64,000 nt of DNA from Acinetobacter celticus (lineage in GTDB: Bacteria; Pseudomonadota; Gammaproteobacteria; Pseudomonadales; Moraxellaceae). Below the pieces are notes generated by a model. The model did not search any database and was not told where the DNA came from. It saw only the letters and a list, made by a program, of their open reading frames with translations. The position numbers were made by a program, and so were the translations under genes. Where the stretch lies: contig NZ_MBDL01000011.1 of assembly GCF_001707755.1 (NCBI RefSeq), positions 62,001-126,000 of the forward strand, given 5' to 3'. Numbering within the stretch: the first letter of the stretch is position 1; every line of letters starts with the position of its first letter. Positions 44,316 to 54,169 of this stretch are shown here, piece after piece.

Positions 44316-45080
44316 ATGCCATTTACCATATCCCATGCTGTTTTAGCACCGCCCTTGTCTAAACTAACAGGTCACCGCCTCCCTATTGGAGCTTTAGCCA
44401 TTGGTTGCATGGTGCCTGATTTATACCGCTTATTTACACAAGAAAACTCCAACACCACGCATTTATGGTCATCGCTGGTTCATCCTGATCTGTGGATAGG
44501 ACTCGCTTTTTGTTTCCTCTGGTATGTAATTTACCGTCCCGCCTTATATCGTTTCATCGGGATTCAACATGAATTAAATCTAAATGGTTTCATGTCGATA
44601 TTGAAATTTACGTTCGCAATCTGCCTTGCGCTCATGATTGGAACAGCCACGCATTTAATTTGGGATGGACTGACCCACGCCGATTTTCGAACTTTTGCTT
44701 TTAAAGACGCCCTAAGCCAAGACATTGCGTTGTTTGGTCAAAGCTATCCCTTGCATCGTATTCTGCAAATAGGCACATCCTTTGCCGCCTTACCTATTAT
44801 GTTCTGGATGTGTTGGCACTATTATCAAAAGTTTCAGCAACATTACCCTGTTCATGCTCGTATCAAAGGTTTTGCTTGGGGTTTAGCTCTCATTTCATTT
44901 GGGGCTGGTGCCTTACAAACAGGCTATTTCCTTCAGTCTCCGTCAAGTCTCATGTGGCGTTCAGAATTGTATGAAATTGTAGGACGTTCACTGAATGAGT
45001 TTTTTCAAGGCAGCTTATTGATGTTCAGTTTAGGTTGTATCTTGTTTTTAATTTTAGACCGCGGACACCGAATGGGATAA
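44316..45080 (+). CDS. DUF4184 family membrane protein
   Basis: The product is 254 residues. It opens with MPFTISHAVLAPPL, the typical start of DUF4184 proteins, with GCMVPDLYRLF next, and has six to seven membrane helices. A His/Asp-rich pattern (SSLVHPDLWIG, THLIWDGLTHADFR) resembles metal-dependent membrane hydrolases of the YdjM/LexA-regulated type, but function is unknown. It is divergent from znuD across a Zur box, so zinc control is possible though unproven. Confidence 0.82.
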   Translation: MPFTISHAVLAPPLSKLTGHRLPIGALAIGCMVPDLYRLFTQENSNTTHLWSSLVHPDLWIGLAFCFLWYVIYRPALYRFIGIQHELNLNGFMSILKFTFAICLALMIGTATHLIWDGLTHADFRTFAFKDALSQDIALFGQSYPLHRILQIGTSFAALPIMFWMCWHYYQKFQQHYPVHARIKGFAWGLALISFGAGALQTGYFLQSPSSLMWRSELYEIVGRSLNEFFQGSLLMFSLGCILFLILDRGHRMG

Positions 45081-45139
45081 ATTTCATCTGTATTTTGTGA
45101 TGATTTTGAGCCTTTTTCCCGAGTTTCACCCCAAGCGCC

Positions 45140-45168
45140 TTGTGACAAAATGCCCAACGAGGCATAAT
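45140..45168 (+). promoter_or_regulatory. putative aspS promoter
   Basis: TTGTGA (45140-45145) and CATAAT (45163-45168) are separated by 17 bases and lie about 75 bases before the aspS start. Confidence 0.55.
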
Positions 45169-45243
45169 CTCACATTACATTTTTAGGCGATGCGCTGTTT
45201 ACGTATTCGCTTCCTTTACCCATATAGTTGGATTTTTAACGCT

Positions 45244-47028
45244 ATGATGCGCACTCATTACTGCGGTTCTTTAACCGAAGCTCAAATTGACCAAACCGTT
45301 ACATTATGCGGTTGGGTTCATCGTCGCCGTGACCACGGTGGTGTCATCTTCCTTGATATGCGTGACCGTGATGGTGTTGTGCAAGTGGTGATCGACCCAG
45401 ATACCCCAGAAGCATTTGCAACTGCAGACAAATCACGTTCAGAATTCGTATTAAAAATTACAGGCCGCGTACGTCGTCGTTACAAAGGTACTGAAAACGC
45501 AAATATCGTGAGTGGTCAAATTGAAGTATTGGGCAAAGACATTGAAGTTCTTGCTGCTTCTGAAACACCGCCATTCCCTTTAAATGACGAAAACACCAAT
45601 ATTTCTGAAGAAATTCGTTTGAAATATCGCTTCCTTGATATTCGCCGTCCTGAAATGTTAGATCGTTTACGTTTCCGTTCTAAACTCACCAACCTTATTC
45701 GTAACTATTTCGAAGACAATGGTTTCTTAGACGTTGAAACGCCGATCTTGACTCGTGCAACGCCTGAAGGTGCACGTGACTATTTAGTCCCAAGTCGTGT
45801 GTCTAACGGTAGCTTCTACGCACTTCCACAATCACCACAATTGTTCAAACAGTTGTTGATGGTTGGTGGTATCGATCGTTACTACCAAATTGCAAAATGT
45901 TTCCGTGATGAAGATTTACGTGCGGATCGTCAACCAGAATTCACCCAGATCGACGTTGAAACATCGTTCATGAGTGACGATGACATTATGGATTTGATGG
46001 AAACGTTAACCATTAAAATGTTCAAAGAACTTTTAAATGTTAATTTCGACAAATTCCCACGTATGACGTACAACGACGCAATGCGTGACTATGCATCTGA
46101 CAAACCAGATATGCGTATTCCTTTGAAATTAGTTGACGTTGCAGACATGATGCAAGACGTTGAGTTCAAAGTATTCGCAGGCCCTGCTAAAGATCCTAAA
46201 GGTCGTATTGTTGCACTTCGTGTACCAGGCGCAGGCGCATTACCACGTAGCCAAATTGACGAATATACTAAATTCGTGGGTATCTACGGTGCAAAAGGCT
46301 TGGCTTACATCAAAGTCAACGAACTTGAAAAAGGCATTGAAGGTCTTCAATCTCCAATCGTTAAATTCATCGAGCCAATCGTGCTTGATTTATTGAAACG
46401 TGTTGGCGCTGAAAATGGCGACATCGTGTTCTTTGGTGCGGATAAAGCTAAAGTTGTAAACGATGCAATGGGCGCTTTACGTATTAAAGTCGGCCATGAT
46501 ATGAAACTTGCGACTTGCGAGTGGGCGCCACTTTGGGTTGTAGACTTCCCAATGTTTGAAGAAACTGATGATGGTAAATGGACATCTGTGCATCACCCAT
46601 TCACACTGCCAAAATCTAGCGTTGAAGAAGTGAAATCAAACCCGGGTGCTGCGCTGTCAGTTGCATACGACATGGTATTGAATGGTACTGAAGTCGGCGG
46701 TGGTTCACTGCGTATCCATAACTTAGAAATGCAAAAAGCCATTTTTGAAGCCTTGGGTATTAATGAAGAAGAAGCCGAAGAGAAATTCAGCTTCTTATTA
46801 AATGCACTTAAATTCGGTGCGCCTCCGCATGGTGGTTTAGCATTCGGTTTAGACCGTCTTGTAATGTTGATGACAGGTGCATCTTCTATTCGTGACGTGA
46901 TTGCATTCCCGAAAACCAAGACAGCTGAATGTCCATTGACTCAAGCCCCAGCACCAGTTGAAGCAAATCAATTACGTGACTTGGGTATTCGCCTTCGTGA
47001 AAAACCTAAAGCAGAAGAAGCTAAATAA
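45244..47028 (+). CDS. aspS: aspartate--tRNA ligase
   Basis: This class II synthetase of about 594 residues has an N-terminal OB domain ([20 protein letters not shown]), the catalytic core with motif 2 ([20 protein letters not shown]), an inserted GAD domain in the middle, and motif 3 [14 protein letters not shown]. The length is the bacterial type. The family N-terminus MRTHYCGSL supports the start at 45244 or 45247 rather than the 18-codon extension to 45190. It marks one border of the OC locus in Acinetobacter. Confidence 0.97.
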   Translation: MMRTHYCGSLTEAQIDQTVTLCGWVHRRRDHGGVIFLDMRDRDGVVQVVIDPDTPEAFATADKSRSEFVLKITGRVRRRYKGTENANIVSGQIEVLGKDIEVLAASETPPFPLNDENTNISEEIRLKYRFLDIRRPEMLDRLRFRSKLTNLIRNYFEDNGFLDVETPILTRATPEGARDYLVPSRVSNGSFYALPQSPQLFKQLLMVGGIDRYYQIAKCFRDEDLRADRQPEFTQIDVETSFMSDDDIMDLMETLTIKMFKELLNVNFDKFPRMTYNDAMRDYASDKPDMRIPLKLVDVADMMQDVEFKVFAGPAKDPKGRIVALRVPGAGALPRSQIDEYTKFVGIYGAKGLAYIKVNELEKGIEGLQSPIVKFIEPIVLDLLKRVGAENGDIVFFGADKAKVVNDAMGALRIKVGHDMKLATCEWAPLWVVDFPMFEETDDGKWTSVHHPFTLPKSSVEEVKSNPGAALSVAYDMVLNGTEVGGGSLRIHNLEMQKAIFEALGINEEEAEEKFSFLLNALKFGAPPHGGLAFGLDRLVMLMTGASSIRDVIAFPKTKTAECPLTQAPAPVEANQLRDLGIRLREKPKAEEAK

Positions 47029-47045
47029 TTTGAGCTTTTGACGTA

Positions 47046-47076
47046 AAAAAACCCTGCTCAATGCAGGGTTTTTTTA
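47046..47076 (+). terminator. intrinsic terminator after aspS
   Basis: AAAAACCCTGC and GCAGGGTTTTT pair around TCAAT, followed by a T run. Confidence 0.93.
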
Positions 47077-47353
47077 AATTCTTAGATGAGCATTTGAAAA
47101 AATTATATTGTATTGATTACACTTAAAGATAACGCTTCAATCCCTATCTTGAGTGATTTTACTCAGCGCTTAATTGCAAACTAAGATATGATGTTCATTC
47201 TCATCGTTCAATCAACATATAATTAACATAATCATTTGTTTATTCTACTTTTTTAATTTTAAGATATTCATCCATCTTGATCTTTTCTGACTTAGATTGC
47301 ACAAGTTCTTATTAAATAGTTATCTAATCTTTTAAGATTTCCGAGTCAAATGA

Positions 47354-48226
47354 ATGACCATATATTTCATTTTCAAAATAATTGCTCTATTCCCACTTCG
47401 GTTTTTACAGAAAATTGCGATTGTCGTGGCCTTTGCACTTTATACTTTAAATTCATCAATAAAACGTATTACGACCATCAATATTCAACTGGCCTATCCT
47501 GAATTAAACCAAGAAGCACAACAGAAACTAATTAAAAAAAGTGTTCAAAGCCAGTGTCTGACCTATATTGAATTTATTAAATGTTGGGGAATGCCACCCG
47601 AATATAGTTTAAGCCTCTTAAAAAACATTCATGGTGAATCTATTTTAAAAGATGCCTTAGCGAATAAGAAAGGTGTGATTGTCGTTGTGCCACATTTTGG
47701 ATGTTGGGAATTGCTTAATGCGTGGCTAAATCTGTATACACAGCCGATGATTATGTATAAGCCTGACAAAATGAAAGGAATCAATCGCTACTTGTTGGAA
47801 GCACGCCAGAAGTTTAATGCGACCTTAGTACCAGCAGATGAAACGGGAATTCGTGCTATTTTCAAGCACCTTAAGCAAGGCGGACTTACGGTCATTTTAC
47901 CTGACCACCTACCCAAAGCATCAGGTGGTCTTTATTCACCTTTTTTTCATCAAAATACACTTTCTGCGACATTGGTTTCAAAACTTGCCAGCAAAACGCA
48001 ATGCAATGTCATTGGTTTGAGCTGTATTCGTAATGCAGATTTATCTAGTTTTGATGTGCATTGCACGATGTTGTCAGATGATATTTTGTCTAAAGATTTA
48101 CAACATTCTGTTAATGCTCTCAATCTGGCTATGCAAGAAATGATCAACAAAGCTCCTGAACAGTATATTTGGTCTTATAAGCGTTTTAGAAATTGTTATG
48201 GTGATATCAATGTTTATCATGACTAA
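47354..48226 (+). CDS. LpxL/HtrB-like lysophospholipid acyltransferase
   Basis: The product is 290 residues. An N-terminal membrane-associated helix (FRFLQKIAIVVAFALYTL region) is followed by the acyltransferase motif HFGCWE (an HX4E site) in VVVPHFGCWELLNAW, and a conserved LPDHLPKASGG segment. This is the lipid A secondary acyltransferase family that adds acyl chains to lipid A precursors. A stand-alone member inside the OC locus could acylate lipid A or another glycolipid; the exact substrate is unknown. It starts about 280 bases past the aspS terminator with its own presumed promoter. Confidence 0.87.
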   Translation: MTIYFIFKIIALFPLRFLQKIAIVVAFALYTLNSSIKRITTINIQLAYPELNQEAQQKLIKKSVQSQCLTYIEFIKCWGMPPEYSLSLLKNIHGESILKDALANKKGVIVVVPHFGCWELLNAWLNLYTQPMIMYKPDKMKGINRYLLEARQKFNATLVPADETGIRAIFKHLKQGGLTVILPDHLPKASGGLYSPFFHQNTLSATLVSKLASKTQCNVIGLSCIRNADLSSFDVHCTMLSDDILSKDLQHSVNALNLAMQEMINKAPEQYIWSYKRFRNCYGDINVYHD

Positions 48227-48382
48227 TCAAATAACAATTAATATGTTTTCGCTAAAAACCAGGCTGTTTTTTCTAAAATAGCTTAATTTTCTTTTCATTT
48301 CAGTCAATTATCTTTATTCAATTGAGATATATTCTCAAAAATGGCATAATTGTTCCCGTTATTTTATACAGTGAATTCGCTC

Positions 48383-48601
48383 ATGGCTATGCGTCCTGAA
48401 GTTCGTCGTCGTGCAATTGTTTTAATTATATTTGCTATCGTGCAATGGATTTTTATGCGCTACATTGTAGACAATCAGCTGTTTAATTTAACGACTTATA
48501 ATCGTATTCTGTTTTTTTGTGTGAGTAGCTTAGCCGGCGCATTTGCAATTTTTGTGGCACTTATTTATATGGTGTTAAAAGGCAATGCGGATAAGGAATA
48601 A
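48383..48601 (+). CDS. small inner-membrane protein
   Basis: The product is about 72 residues from the ATG at 48383: a basic N-terminus (MAMRPEVRRR), two hydrophobic helices (AIVLIIFAIVQWIFM and LFFCVSSLAGAFAIFVALIYMVL), and a charged end. A TTG at 48350 could add 11 residues. No family is recognised. It sits between the acyltransferase and the capsule-like gene on the same strand. Confidence 0.6.
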   Translation: MAMRPEVRRRAIVLIIFAIVQWIFMRYIVDNQLFNLTTYNRILFFCVSSLAGAFAIFVALIYMVLKGNADKE

Positions 48602-48652
48602 TTAAAAGTAAAACATTCTATAAAATATTTTTTCAACTTTAAGTAGTATTCT

Positions 48653-49816
48653 ATGTATCAAAAATTTTATTTCGAATATCCTATTGATTGGCTTAAAGAT
48701 AATAAAAAACAGCAAATTATTTTTGTTCAAAATATTATTAAGTGTTGTTTAGAACTAGAAGTGGAACTTACATGTATTCCTGTAAGTTTTCCTTCCTATG
48801 GCGTAAAACGTCTTACCCCTAAAGATCTACTTATTTCATTCCATTCTTTTGAGAATCCCAAAAACGTATTAAGTTACAAAGAAGCCCCTATAAATGGATT
48901 ATTCAGTTTAGATAAAACTGGTTATGCTGGTTGGAGTAATATTTATTTAAATTTAGAAAATCATAGGTACATAATTGAAAAAATTAATATTCAGGAAATT
49001 AATAAAACACTTCAACATTACAGAAGTCAATTATTGAGTGGTGATTCTAAGCACCCCCAACTAGAAGACAGCTCGCCACTTCCTAGTGATTATATATTAT
49101 TTCCTTTACAGGTTCGTACAGATAGTGTTGCATCTCACGCAAACTTAGATATGGTTCAAGTCCTTCAGGCTATGTCTTCTTTTTCAAGAAAGTACAAAAA
49201 AAATGTTGTAGTCAAAATACACCCATATTGTAACTCTGAAGTTGTAAAAACAATACAATTTATTGAAACGGAACATAATCCCTATTTCTATAATAGCAAT
49301 GCGCATATTATTAAATTAATTGAAAATGCAGATAAAGTTTTATCTTGTAATTCAGGAGCCTCCTTAGAAGCTCTTATTCTCGAAAAGGATGTTTATTGTT
49401 TTGGCAGTAGTGAATGGTACGAAATTACCAATAAAATCAAAAATATAGATGATTTAGAAAACATATTCACGATGCCAACAAAAAAAGAATTAACACTTTT
49501 TCAAAAACAATACTTAACATATTTACTAAAATATTACTGGATAAAATATGATGATATGACCTCGATTAAGAATACTCTTATAAATTTTAAAACATCATTC
49601 AAAGAATTTCACCATAACCACGATCTTTATAGCGAATTAACTAAAAACCTCTTAGCCAAGCAAATTGAGCTTACTGAAAGGCAAAAAAAGATTGAAATAA
49701 TAGAAAAAGACTTTATTTACATGCAAAATATTCTTAATTACTTTAGACGCAGACCATGGAAAGTTATAAAATACTACATATTATCTAGAATTAATAAGCT
49801 AAAAAAAAGGAAATAG
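48653..49816 (+). CDS. capsule-polysaccharide-synthesis-like protein (KpsC/KpsS type)
   Basis: The product is 387 residues, AT-rich. The segment YILFPLQVRTDSVASHANLD, then VVVKIHPYCN, then CNSGASLEALILEKDVYCFG is the pattern of the capsule synthesis family that includes KpsC/KpsS Kdo transferases. The C-terminal 90 residues are basic and helical (LLAKQIELTERQKKIEIIE). It therefore probably adds a sugar, perhaps Kdo-like, to the outer core, although this is inferred from the fold. No other capsule genes are in the window. Confidence 0.68.
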   Translation: MYQKFYFEYPIDWLKDNKKQQIIFVQNIIKCCLELEVELTCIPVSFPSYGVKRLTPKDLLISFHSFENPKNVLSYKEAPINGLFSLDKTGYAGWSNIYLNLENHRYIIEKINIQEINKTLQHYRSQLLSGDSKHPQLEDSSPLPSDYILFPLQVRTDSVASHANLDMVQVLQAMSSFSRKYKKNVVVKIHPYCNSEVVKTIQFIETEHNPYFYNSNAHIIKLIENADKVLSCNSGASLEALILEKDVYCFGSSEWYEITNKIKNIDDLENIFTMPTKKELTLFQKQYLTYLLKYYWIKYDDMTSIKNTLINFKTSFKEFHHNHDLYSELTKNLLAKQIELTERQKKIEIIEKDFIYMQNILNYFRRRPWKVIKYYILSRINKLKKRK

Positions 49817-49855
49817 ATTTATTGTGATATAAAAAATTTCTGCAGGAAATCTATT
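49810..49855. terminator. inverted repeat bridging convergent stop codons
   Basis: AAATAGATTT (49810-49819) and AAATCTATTT (49846-49855) are ten perfect pairs with a long loop. They overlap the stops of both flanking genes. The T run is weak. Confidence 0.4.
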
Positions 49856-50616
49856 TAAATTTTATAGGTCTTATATTTTAATTTAGCTAAATTTTTCCGT
49901 ATTCCAAAACCATACTTGCTACTTAGTATTTGAATATTATCAACTCGTTCATTCTCGATAGTACTTAAGTTTTTATTAACCTCACCTTTCTCAATTACAG
50001 GATGATCAACAAGGTAAGTCATTAAAATATTAACTGAAGAATCAAAATCACATAAATAACTCCAGTCATCAGTACGCCTAATTGGTTTATGGTACTCCAA
50101 TAAAGTTTTCGCCATTTTACGATCAACAATATAAGATACTGTATAATTTACTCGATGATAAAAATCGGGAACTACCTCTAAAACTTTCTTACCAAATAGA
50201 CTAAAATTACAATATTTTCCTCTAACTTTATGGCATTCTTTCATTTGAATACCACCTAAGCTAAATAAAGTATTTTTAGGCAATTTAATTTTTTTTAGCT
50301 CTTCTTCCAAAATTTCTAAACTCAAATCTACTGGTAAAATAGCATCATCTTCTAAAATTAAAATATACTCTTCATCTGTCTTCAAGAAATTTTCTAGAGC
50401 ATTTAAATGAGATAATGTACAACCCAATTCACCAGGCGTTAAAGGACTTGATCTACCTTTTACAGCATCTTCAAAATATTGCTTAGCTGATAACTCCCCA
50501 CCTTTGACACCCAATTTTGTATATTTCAAATTACCTTGTTCAAAAAAAGGCTGACTTAAAAACTTGTTCAATCTAGGAGAGTTTTGTTCTTCAATACTAA
50601 TAATAAAAACTTTCAT
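49855..50616 (-). CDS. glycosyltransferase family 25
   Basis: From the ATG at 50616 the product is 253 residues. MKVFIISIEEQNSPRLNKF and SPLTPGELGCTLSHLNALE are GT25 family hallmarks, followed by EEYILILEDDAILP with the metal-binding EDD. GT25 enzymes add galactose or similar sugars to lipooligosaccharide. The upstream six codons (MKLACF) lack support. It is on the minus strand, convergent with the capsule-like gene, and shares a 4-gene-like minus-strand cluster only loosely, with the plus-strand GH43-like gene between. Confidence 0.88.
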   Translation of the reverse strand: MKVFIISIEEQNSPRLNKFLSQPFFEQGNLKYTKLGVKGGELSAKQYFEDAVKGRSSPLTPGELGCTLSHLNALENFLKTDEEYILILEDDAILPVDLSLEILEEELKKIKLPKNTLFSLGGIQMKECHKVRGKYCNFSLFGKKVLEVVPDFYHRVNYTVSYIVDRKMAKTLLEYHKPIRRTDDWSYLCDFDSSVNILMTYLVDHPVIEKGEVNKNLSTIENERVDNIQILSSKYGFGIRKNLAKLKYKTYKI

Positions 50617-50698
50617 AAAACAGGCCAATTTCATACTGTATAAATGATATCTAATGTAGAATTAGATAGATAGTCTTATATATCCCCCTATCCTCATT

Positions 50699-51580
50699 AT
50701 GCGTAAAATTTTAAAAAAATGGTATAAATTTCAACAAAAGCAGCAAGCTAAGAAGTTTGACTCACATTGGTATATGCGTTTTGGCTGGCTAGATCAACCT
50801 TTAAAAAGCCAAGAACAACTCAAAGATCTTTTTGAAATTCATTCGCCACATAATTTCACATTTGCCGACTGTTTTTATGCGCAGGAAAATGACCGAACTT
50901 TCATTTTCTTTGAAGAAGTCGATGACCAACATCCTGTCGGTTTTTTATCTGTTTTAGAAGTCTTTAAAGATGGTTCACATACCGAACCGCAAACTATTTT
51001 AAAACTAGATTATCATCTGTCCTACCCTTGCGTATTTAAAGTTGAAAATGACTGGTACATGATTCCAGAAACCTTAGAAAACAAAACCATTGAATTATGG
51101 AAATGTACAGATTTTCCGCTCAAGTGGGAAAAACATTCTAATATTCTAGAAGGCATCGAAGCTGTTGATACCACGCCTTTTTATCATAACGACATGTGGT
51201 ATTTATTTACATCAACACGAAGAAATTGCAAAAAATTTGGTGACCGCTTAGATTTATTTTTTACCGAAGATATTTTAAAGCCAAACTGGCAAGAGCACCC
51301 ACAAAACCCAGTATGTAAAGGTCATCAACAATTTCGTATGGCAGGCAAACCTTTTATATATGATGGAAAGTTAGTACGCCCAAGTCAAGACTCACTCAAA
51401 CGTTATGGTGGCAATATGGAGTTAAAGGAAATAATTGAACTGAACCAAACAACCTATAAAGAGCAACTTTTAGAAATTGTGTTACCCGACTGGAAAACAG
51501 AGGATGATGGTTGTCATACCATCAATACCAACGGTAATTTTGTAGTTTTGGATGCAATTCGCTTATCCCTAAAAAACTAA
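50699..51580 (+). CDS. GH43/GINT1-like beta-propeller protein (ghy type)
   Basis: The product is 293 residues, soluble and rich in aromatic and acidic residues. Repeats such as FADCFYAQENDRTFIFFEE, YHLSYPCVFKVENDWYMIPE and AVDTTPFYHNDMWYLFTST form a propeller pattern with a Glu/Asp in each blade. This is the fold of GH43-like proteins and of the N-terminal part of plant GINT1. In Acinetobacter OC loci such a gene is called ghy. Whether it cleaves or transfers a sugar is unknown. It overlaps the next gene's stop codon by four bases. Confidence 0.75.
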   Translation: MRKILKKWYKFQQKQQAKKFDSHWYMRFGWLDQPLKSQEQLKDLFEIHSPHNFTFADCFYAQENDRTFIFFEEVDDQHPVGFLSVLEVFKDGSHTEPQTILKLDYHLSYPCVFKVENDWYMIPETLENKTIELWKCTDFPLKWEKHSNILEGIEAVDTTPFYHNDMWYLFTSTRRNCKKFGDRLDLFFTEDILKPNWQEHPQNPVCKGHQQFRMAGKPFIYDGKLVRPSQDSLKRYGGNMELKEIIELNQTTYKEQLLEIVLPDWKTEDDGCHTINTNGNFVVLDAIRLSLKN

Positions 51581-52584
51581 AGACACTCTTTATAAATTTT
51601 TACAGTTTCTTCAACCATCTTGTCGATTACCAAATACTTTTCGGCTTTTGCAAAAGACAAATTGAAATCTTGGCGTAATGAACTATAGTTTGTTAACGCC
51701 AATTCAATTAACTCATGTAATTTTTTAACATTTTCGATAGAAGATATATAAATTGGAGGAATAAAATCCTCAACCATTCCTACATCGGTAGAAATAATTG
51801 GCTTCTGCATTAATAAAGCTTCTGCCACCACCAATGGCCCACCCTCTCTCCGAGAAGAAACAACCACAAAATCACATGCCTCTATATGAGAGTGTACATT
51901 CTCAACAAAACCAATAAGCTTAACTCTATCCTGTAATTTATATTTTTCTATTAACCTACTTAGTTTTTCAAAATCCTCGCCATCACCTAATATTTCTAAT
52001 TCTGCATCCACTCCCTGCCATGCTTCAATTAATAAATCAAAACCCTTAACCGAATTCAAACGACCTATCGCTAATGCTTTTATAAAACAGCTATTTCCAT
52101 GATTATAGTAAGAGGAACAAATCGTAGATGGTTTTTGAATTCCATTATAAACAATATGAACAGTACGATATTTTTCTAATTTTTGTGCGGCTTTTTTACT
52201 TACAGCTATTACTTTGTTAAAACTCAAGTAATCTTTTATATTACTCTTCATACCATGAATTGTGGCTACGGTAGGAGTTTTAAAAAAATTGGATAAAAAT
52301 GAAATAATTTTACTTGCCTTACCTCCTTGCGCATGAACAATATTTGGATTAACAAACTTTATAGTATTATTCAGTTCAATCAGTAAAAAAAGATTCCATC
52401 GACTTCTTGTAAAATCTAAATAATGATAATGAAGATTTTCTACATGCTTCATTTTTCCTTGATACTTTAGCCCTAATATTAAATGTACTTCATGATTTTT
52501 AGCTAACTCTTTTGATAATTCAAAAGTATGATTCTCTATCCCGCCCCAGCTTCCTTCCATCGCCAAAACTTGAACTATTTTCAT
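51577..52584 (-). CDS. glycosyltransferase family 4
   Basis: The product is 335 residues with a GT-B fold. The N-terminal QVLAMEGSWGGIENHTFELS is the acceptor side, and the C-terminal donor site is IGRLNSVKGFDLLIEAWQ then REGGPLVVAEALLMQKPI with the ExxE-type residues. It adds a sugar to the growing outer core. It ends seven bases after the upstream GT2 start, and overlaps the convergent GH43-like gene by four bases. Confidence 0.9.
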   Translation of the reverse strand: MKIVQVLAMEGSWGGIENHTFELSKELAKNHEVHLILGLKYQGKMKHVENLHYHYLDFTRSRWNLFLLIELNNTIKFVNPNIVHAQGGKASKIISFLSNFFKTPTVATIHGMKSNIKDYLSFNKVIAVSKKAAQKLEKYRTVHIVYNGIQKPSTICSSYYNHGNSCFIKALAIGRLNSVKGFDLLIEAWQGVDAELEILGDGEDFEKLSRLIEKYKLQDRVKLIGFVENVHSHIEACDFVVVSSRREGGPLVVAEALLMQKPIISTDVGMVEDFIPPIYISSIENVKKLHELIELALTNYSSLRQDFNLSFAKAEKYLVIDKMVEETVKIYKECL

Positions 52585-52591
52585 GATACAA

Positions 52592-53362
52592 TTATTTTCC
52601 TGATCGCTGATTATTTTTCAAATAGTGTTCAAATAATTTAGCTTCTTTAGAAAATGCATAGAACGCATTAATTGTACTACCAACAAATCCTCTCCAACCG
52701 TTTAAAAAATTTCTTCTAATAATATAAGATTTTAAAAATGTAACAGGCATAACAAGTAATAATTTTATAAAATTAGGTTTTTTCCCTTTATTGAACTTTT
52801 CTTGAGCTTTCAACGTTGAGTATTGGTTACTTTTTTCAACCGTAAAGTGAATTGTATTTTCACCATAATGATAAATATCATACCGTGCTCGGCATACTTC
52901 CCCATGAATAACCACACTTTCATGTGCTTGATTGGTTAGATCATAGTGACCTTTTTCTTTTCTGAAAAATCGTACTTTTGCATGTTTCTTTGTTAAATTA
53001 TGATTCGGCACGCCTAGAAATGCATCATTAAACGGAATTATAAGCGCATCACCAGTATTTAGATCAATAAAATTGGCAATTTCATCTTTCAATTCAATAG
53101 ATAAAACCTCATCTCCGTCTAAATTTAAGACCCATTTATTACGACACTGTTCCAATGCTAAACTTTTCTGTTTCGCATACCCCATCCAATCTTGATGGAC
53201 AATTTTTACATTTTTAAAATTTTGGGCAATATCATAAGTTCTATCAGTGCTTCCTGAATCTAAAATAATAACTTCATCAAATTCTTCAACACTTTCTAAT
53301 GTTTGCTGTAACCATTCGCCACAATTTAAAGTGATGATATAAACACTACATGGAATACTCAT
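52592..53362 (-). CDS. glycosyltransferase family 2, WaaE/LgtF-like
   Basis: The product is 256 residues with a GT-A fold. VYIITLNCGEWLQQTLESV, then VIILDSGSTDRTYDIA and the DxD-type WVLNLDGDEVLS are the features of WaaE/LgtF beta-1,4-glucosyltransferases that act on the heptose-like inner region or core Glc. It starts by a four-base overlap (ATGA) with the deacetylase stop, so the two are coupled. Confidence 0.9.
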   Translation of the reverse strand: MSIPCSVYIITLNCGEWLQQTLESVEEFDEVIILDSGSTDRTYDIAQNFKNVKIVHQDWMGYAKQKSLALEQCRNKWVLNLDGDEVLSIELKDEIANFIDLNTGDALIIPFNDAFLGVPNHNLTKKHAKVRFFRKEKGHYDLTNQAHESVVIHGEVCRARYDIYHYGENTIHFTVEKSNQYSTLKAQEKFNKGKKPNFIKLLLVMPVTFLKSYIIRRNFLNGWRGFVGSTINAFYAFSKEAKLFEHYLKNNQRSGK

Positions 53363-54105
53363 AATTTGTAACGCCCTTTTGCTAAAGCAATACGCATTTG
53401 GACTGCATTCATCATACCACTTGCACTAATACGAGGTAGTTCAAATTGATTATTTTCCGAATAACACTCTATTTTTTTACGTGTAGAAACCGCATTTTTA
53501 AAACCAATTTCTCTTACCATCTGCTGATGTTTTTTATTATATCTGCCGAATGGATAGGCAAAACTTGGACAACGACCAACAAGCGCCTCAACATCTTGTT
53601 TCGACTTTAAAATTTCATCATAAGCTTCACGATCTGAGGTCTGTAATAAATTTACATGATGTTGTGTATGTGCACCAAACTCAATTAAACCAGATTCTGA
53701 CATTTCACGAATTTGTTCAGCGTTTAATTTTTCAATACCTTCGATTTGTGTCGCTAAATAAATCGTTGCTTTAGCATTATATTTTTTTAATAAAGGATAT
53801 GCATACTGATAATTATCAAAAAAACCATCATCAAAAGTTAAAGCTACAATATTTTTTTTATCATGAAATTCATCGACTTCTGATACAAAACAAAAAATCG
53901 TTTGTTTCTTTACCAAATATTGTAAAAGCTTTTCAAATTTTTCTGGAGGCATATTCATACCTGAGGCAGGAATATCCGGAGTGATTTGGTGTAGCATAAC
54001 AAGACGTGGGAATTTTTTAGATCTAAAAGGCAACCAAAACGTATAATTACCCAATAAATACAATACTATAGCTATAATAATTACCAAAAAAATAACATAC
54101 CACAC
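53359..54105 (-). CDS. polysaccharide deacetylase family protein (membrane-anchored)
   Basis: The product is 248 residues with an N-terminal membrane helix (VIFLVIIIAIVLYLLGNY). The NodB core is VALTFDDGFFDNYQYAYPLL (the metal Asp pair), then LIEFGAHTQHHVNLL (the His pair) and SFAYPFGRYN. It should remove N-acetyl groups from amino sugars of a carbohydrate at the periplasmic face. In Acinetobacter OC loci, pda genes of this kind are common. A second copy lies immediately upstream. Confidence 0.9.
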   Translation of the reverse strand: MWYVIFLVIIIAIVLYLLGNYTFWLPFRSKKFPRLVMLHQITPDIPASGMNMPPEKFEKLLQYLVKKQTIFCFVSEVDEFHDKKNIVALTFDDGFFDNYQYAYPLLKKYNAKATIYLATQIEGIEKLNAEQIREMSESGLIEFGAHTQHHVNLLQTSDREAYDEILKSKQDVEALVGRCPSFAYPFGRYNKKHQQMVREIGFKNAVSTRKKIECYSENNQFELPRISASGMMNAVQMRIALAKGRYKL

Positions 54106-54169
54106 TATAAATTCACCCTATTTATATAATAGATTCCCAAGGAATTATTATAACACTAAATACTTCTTA

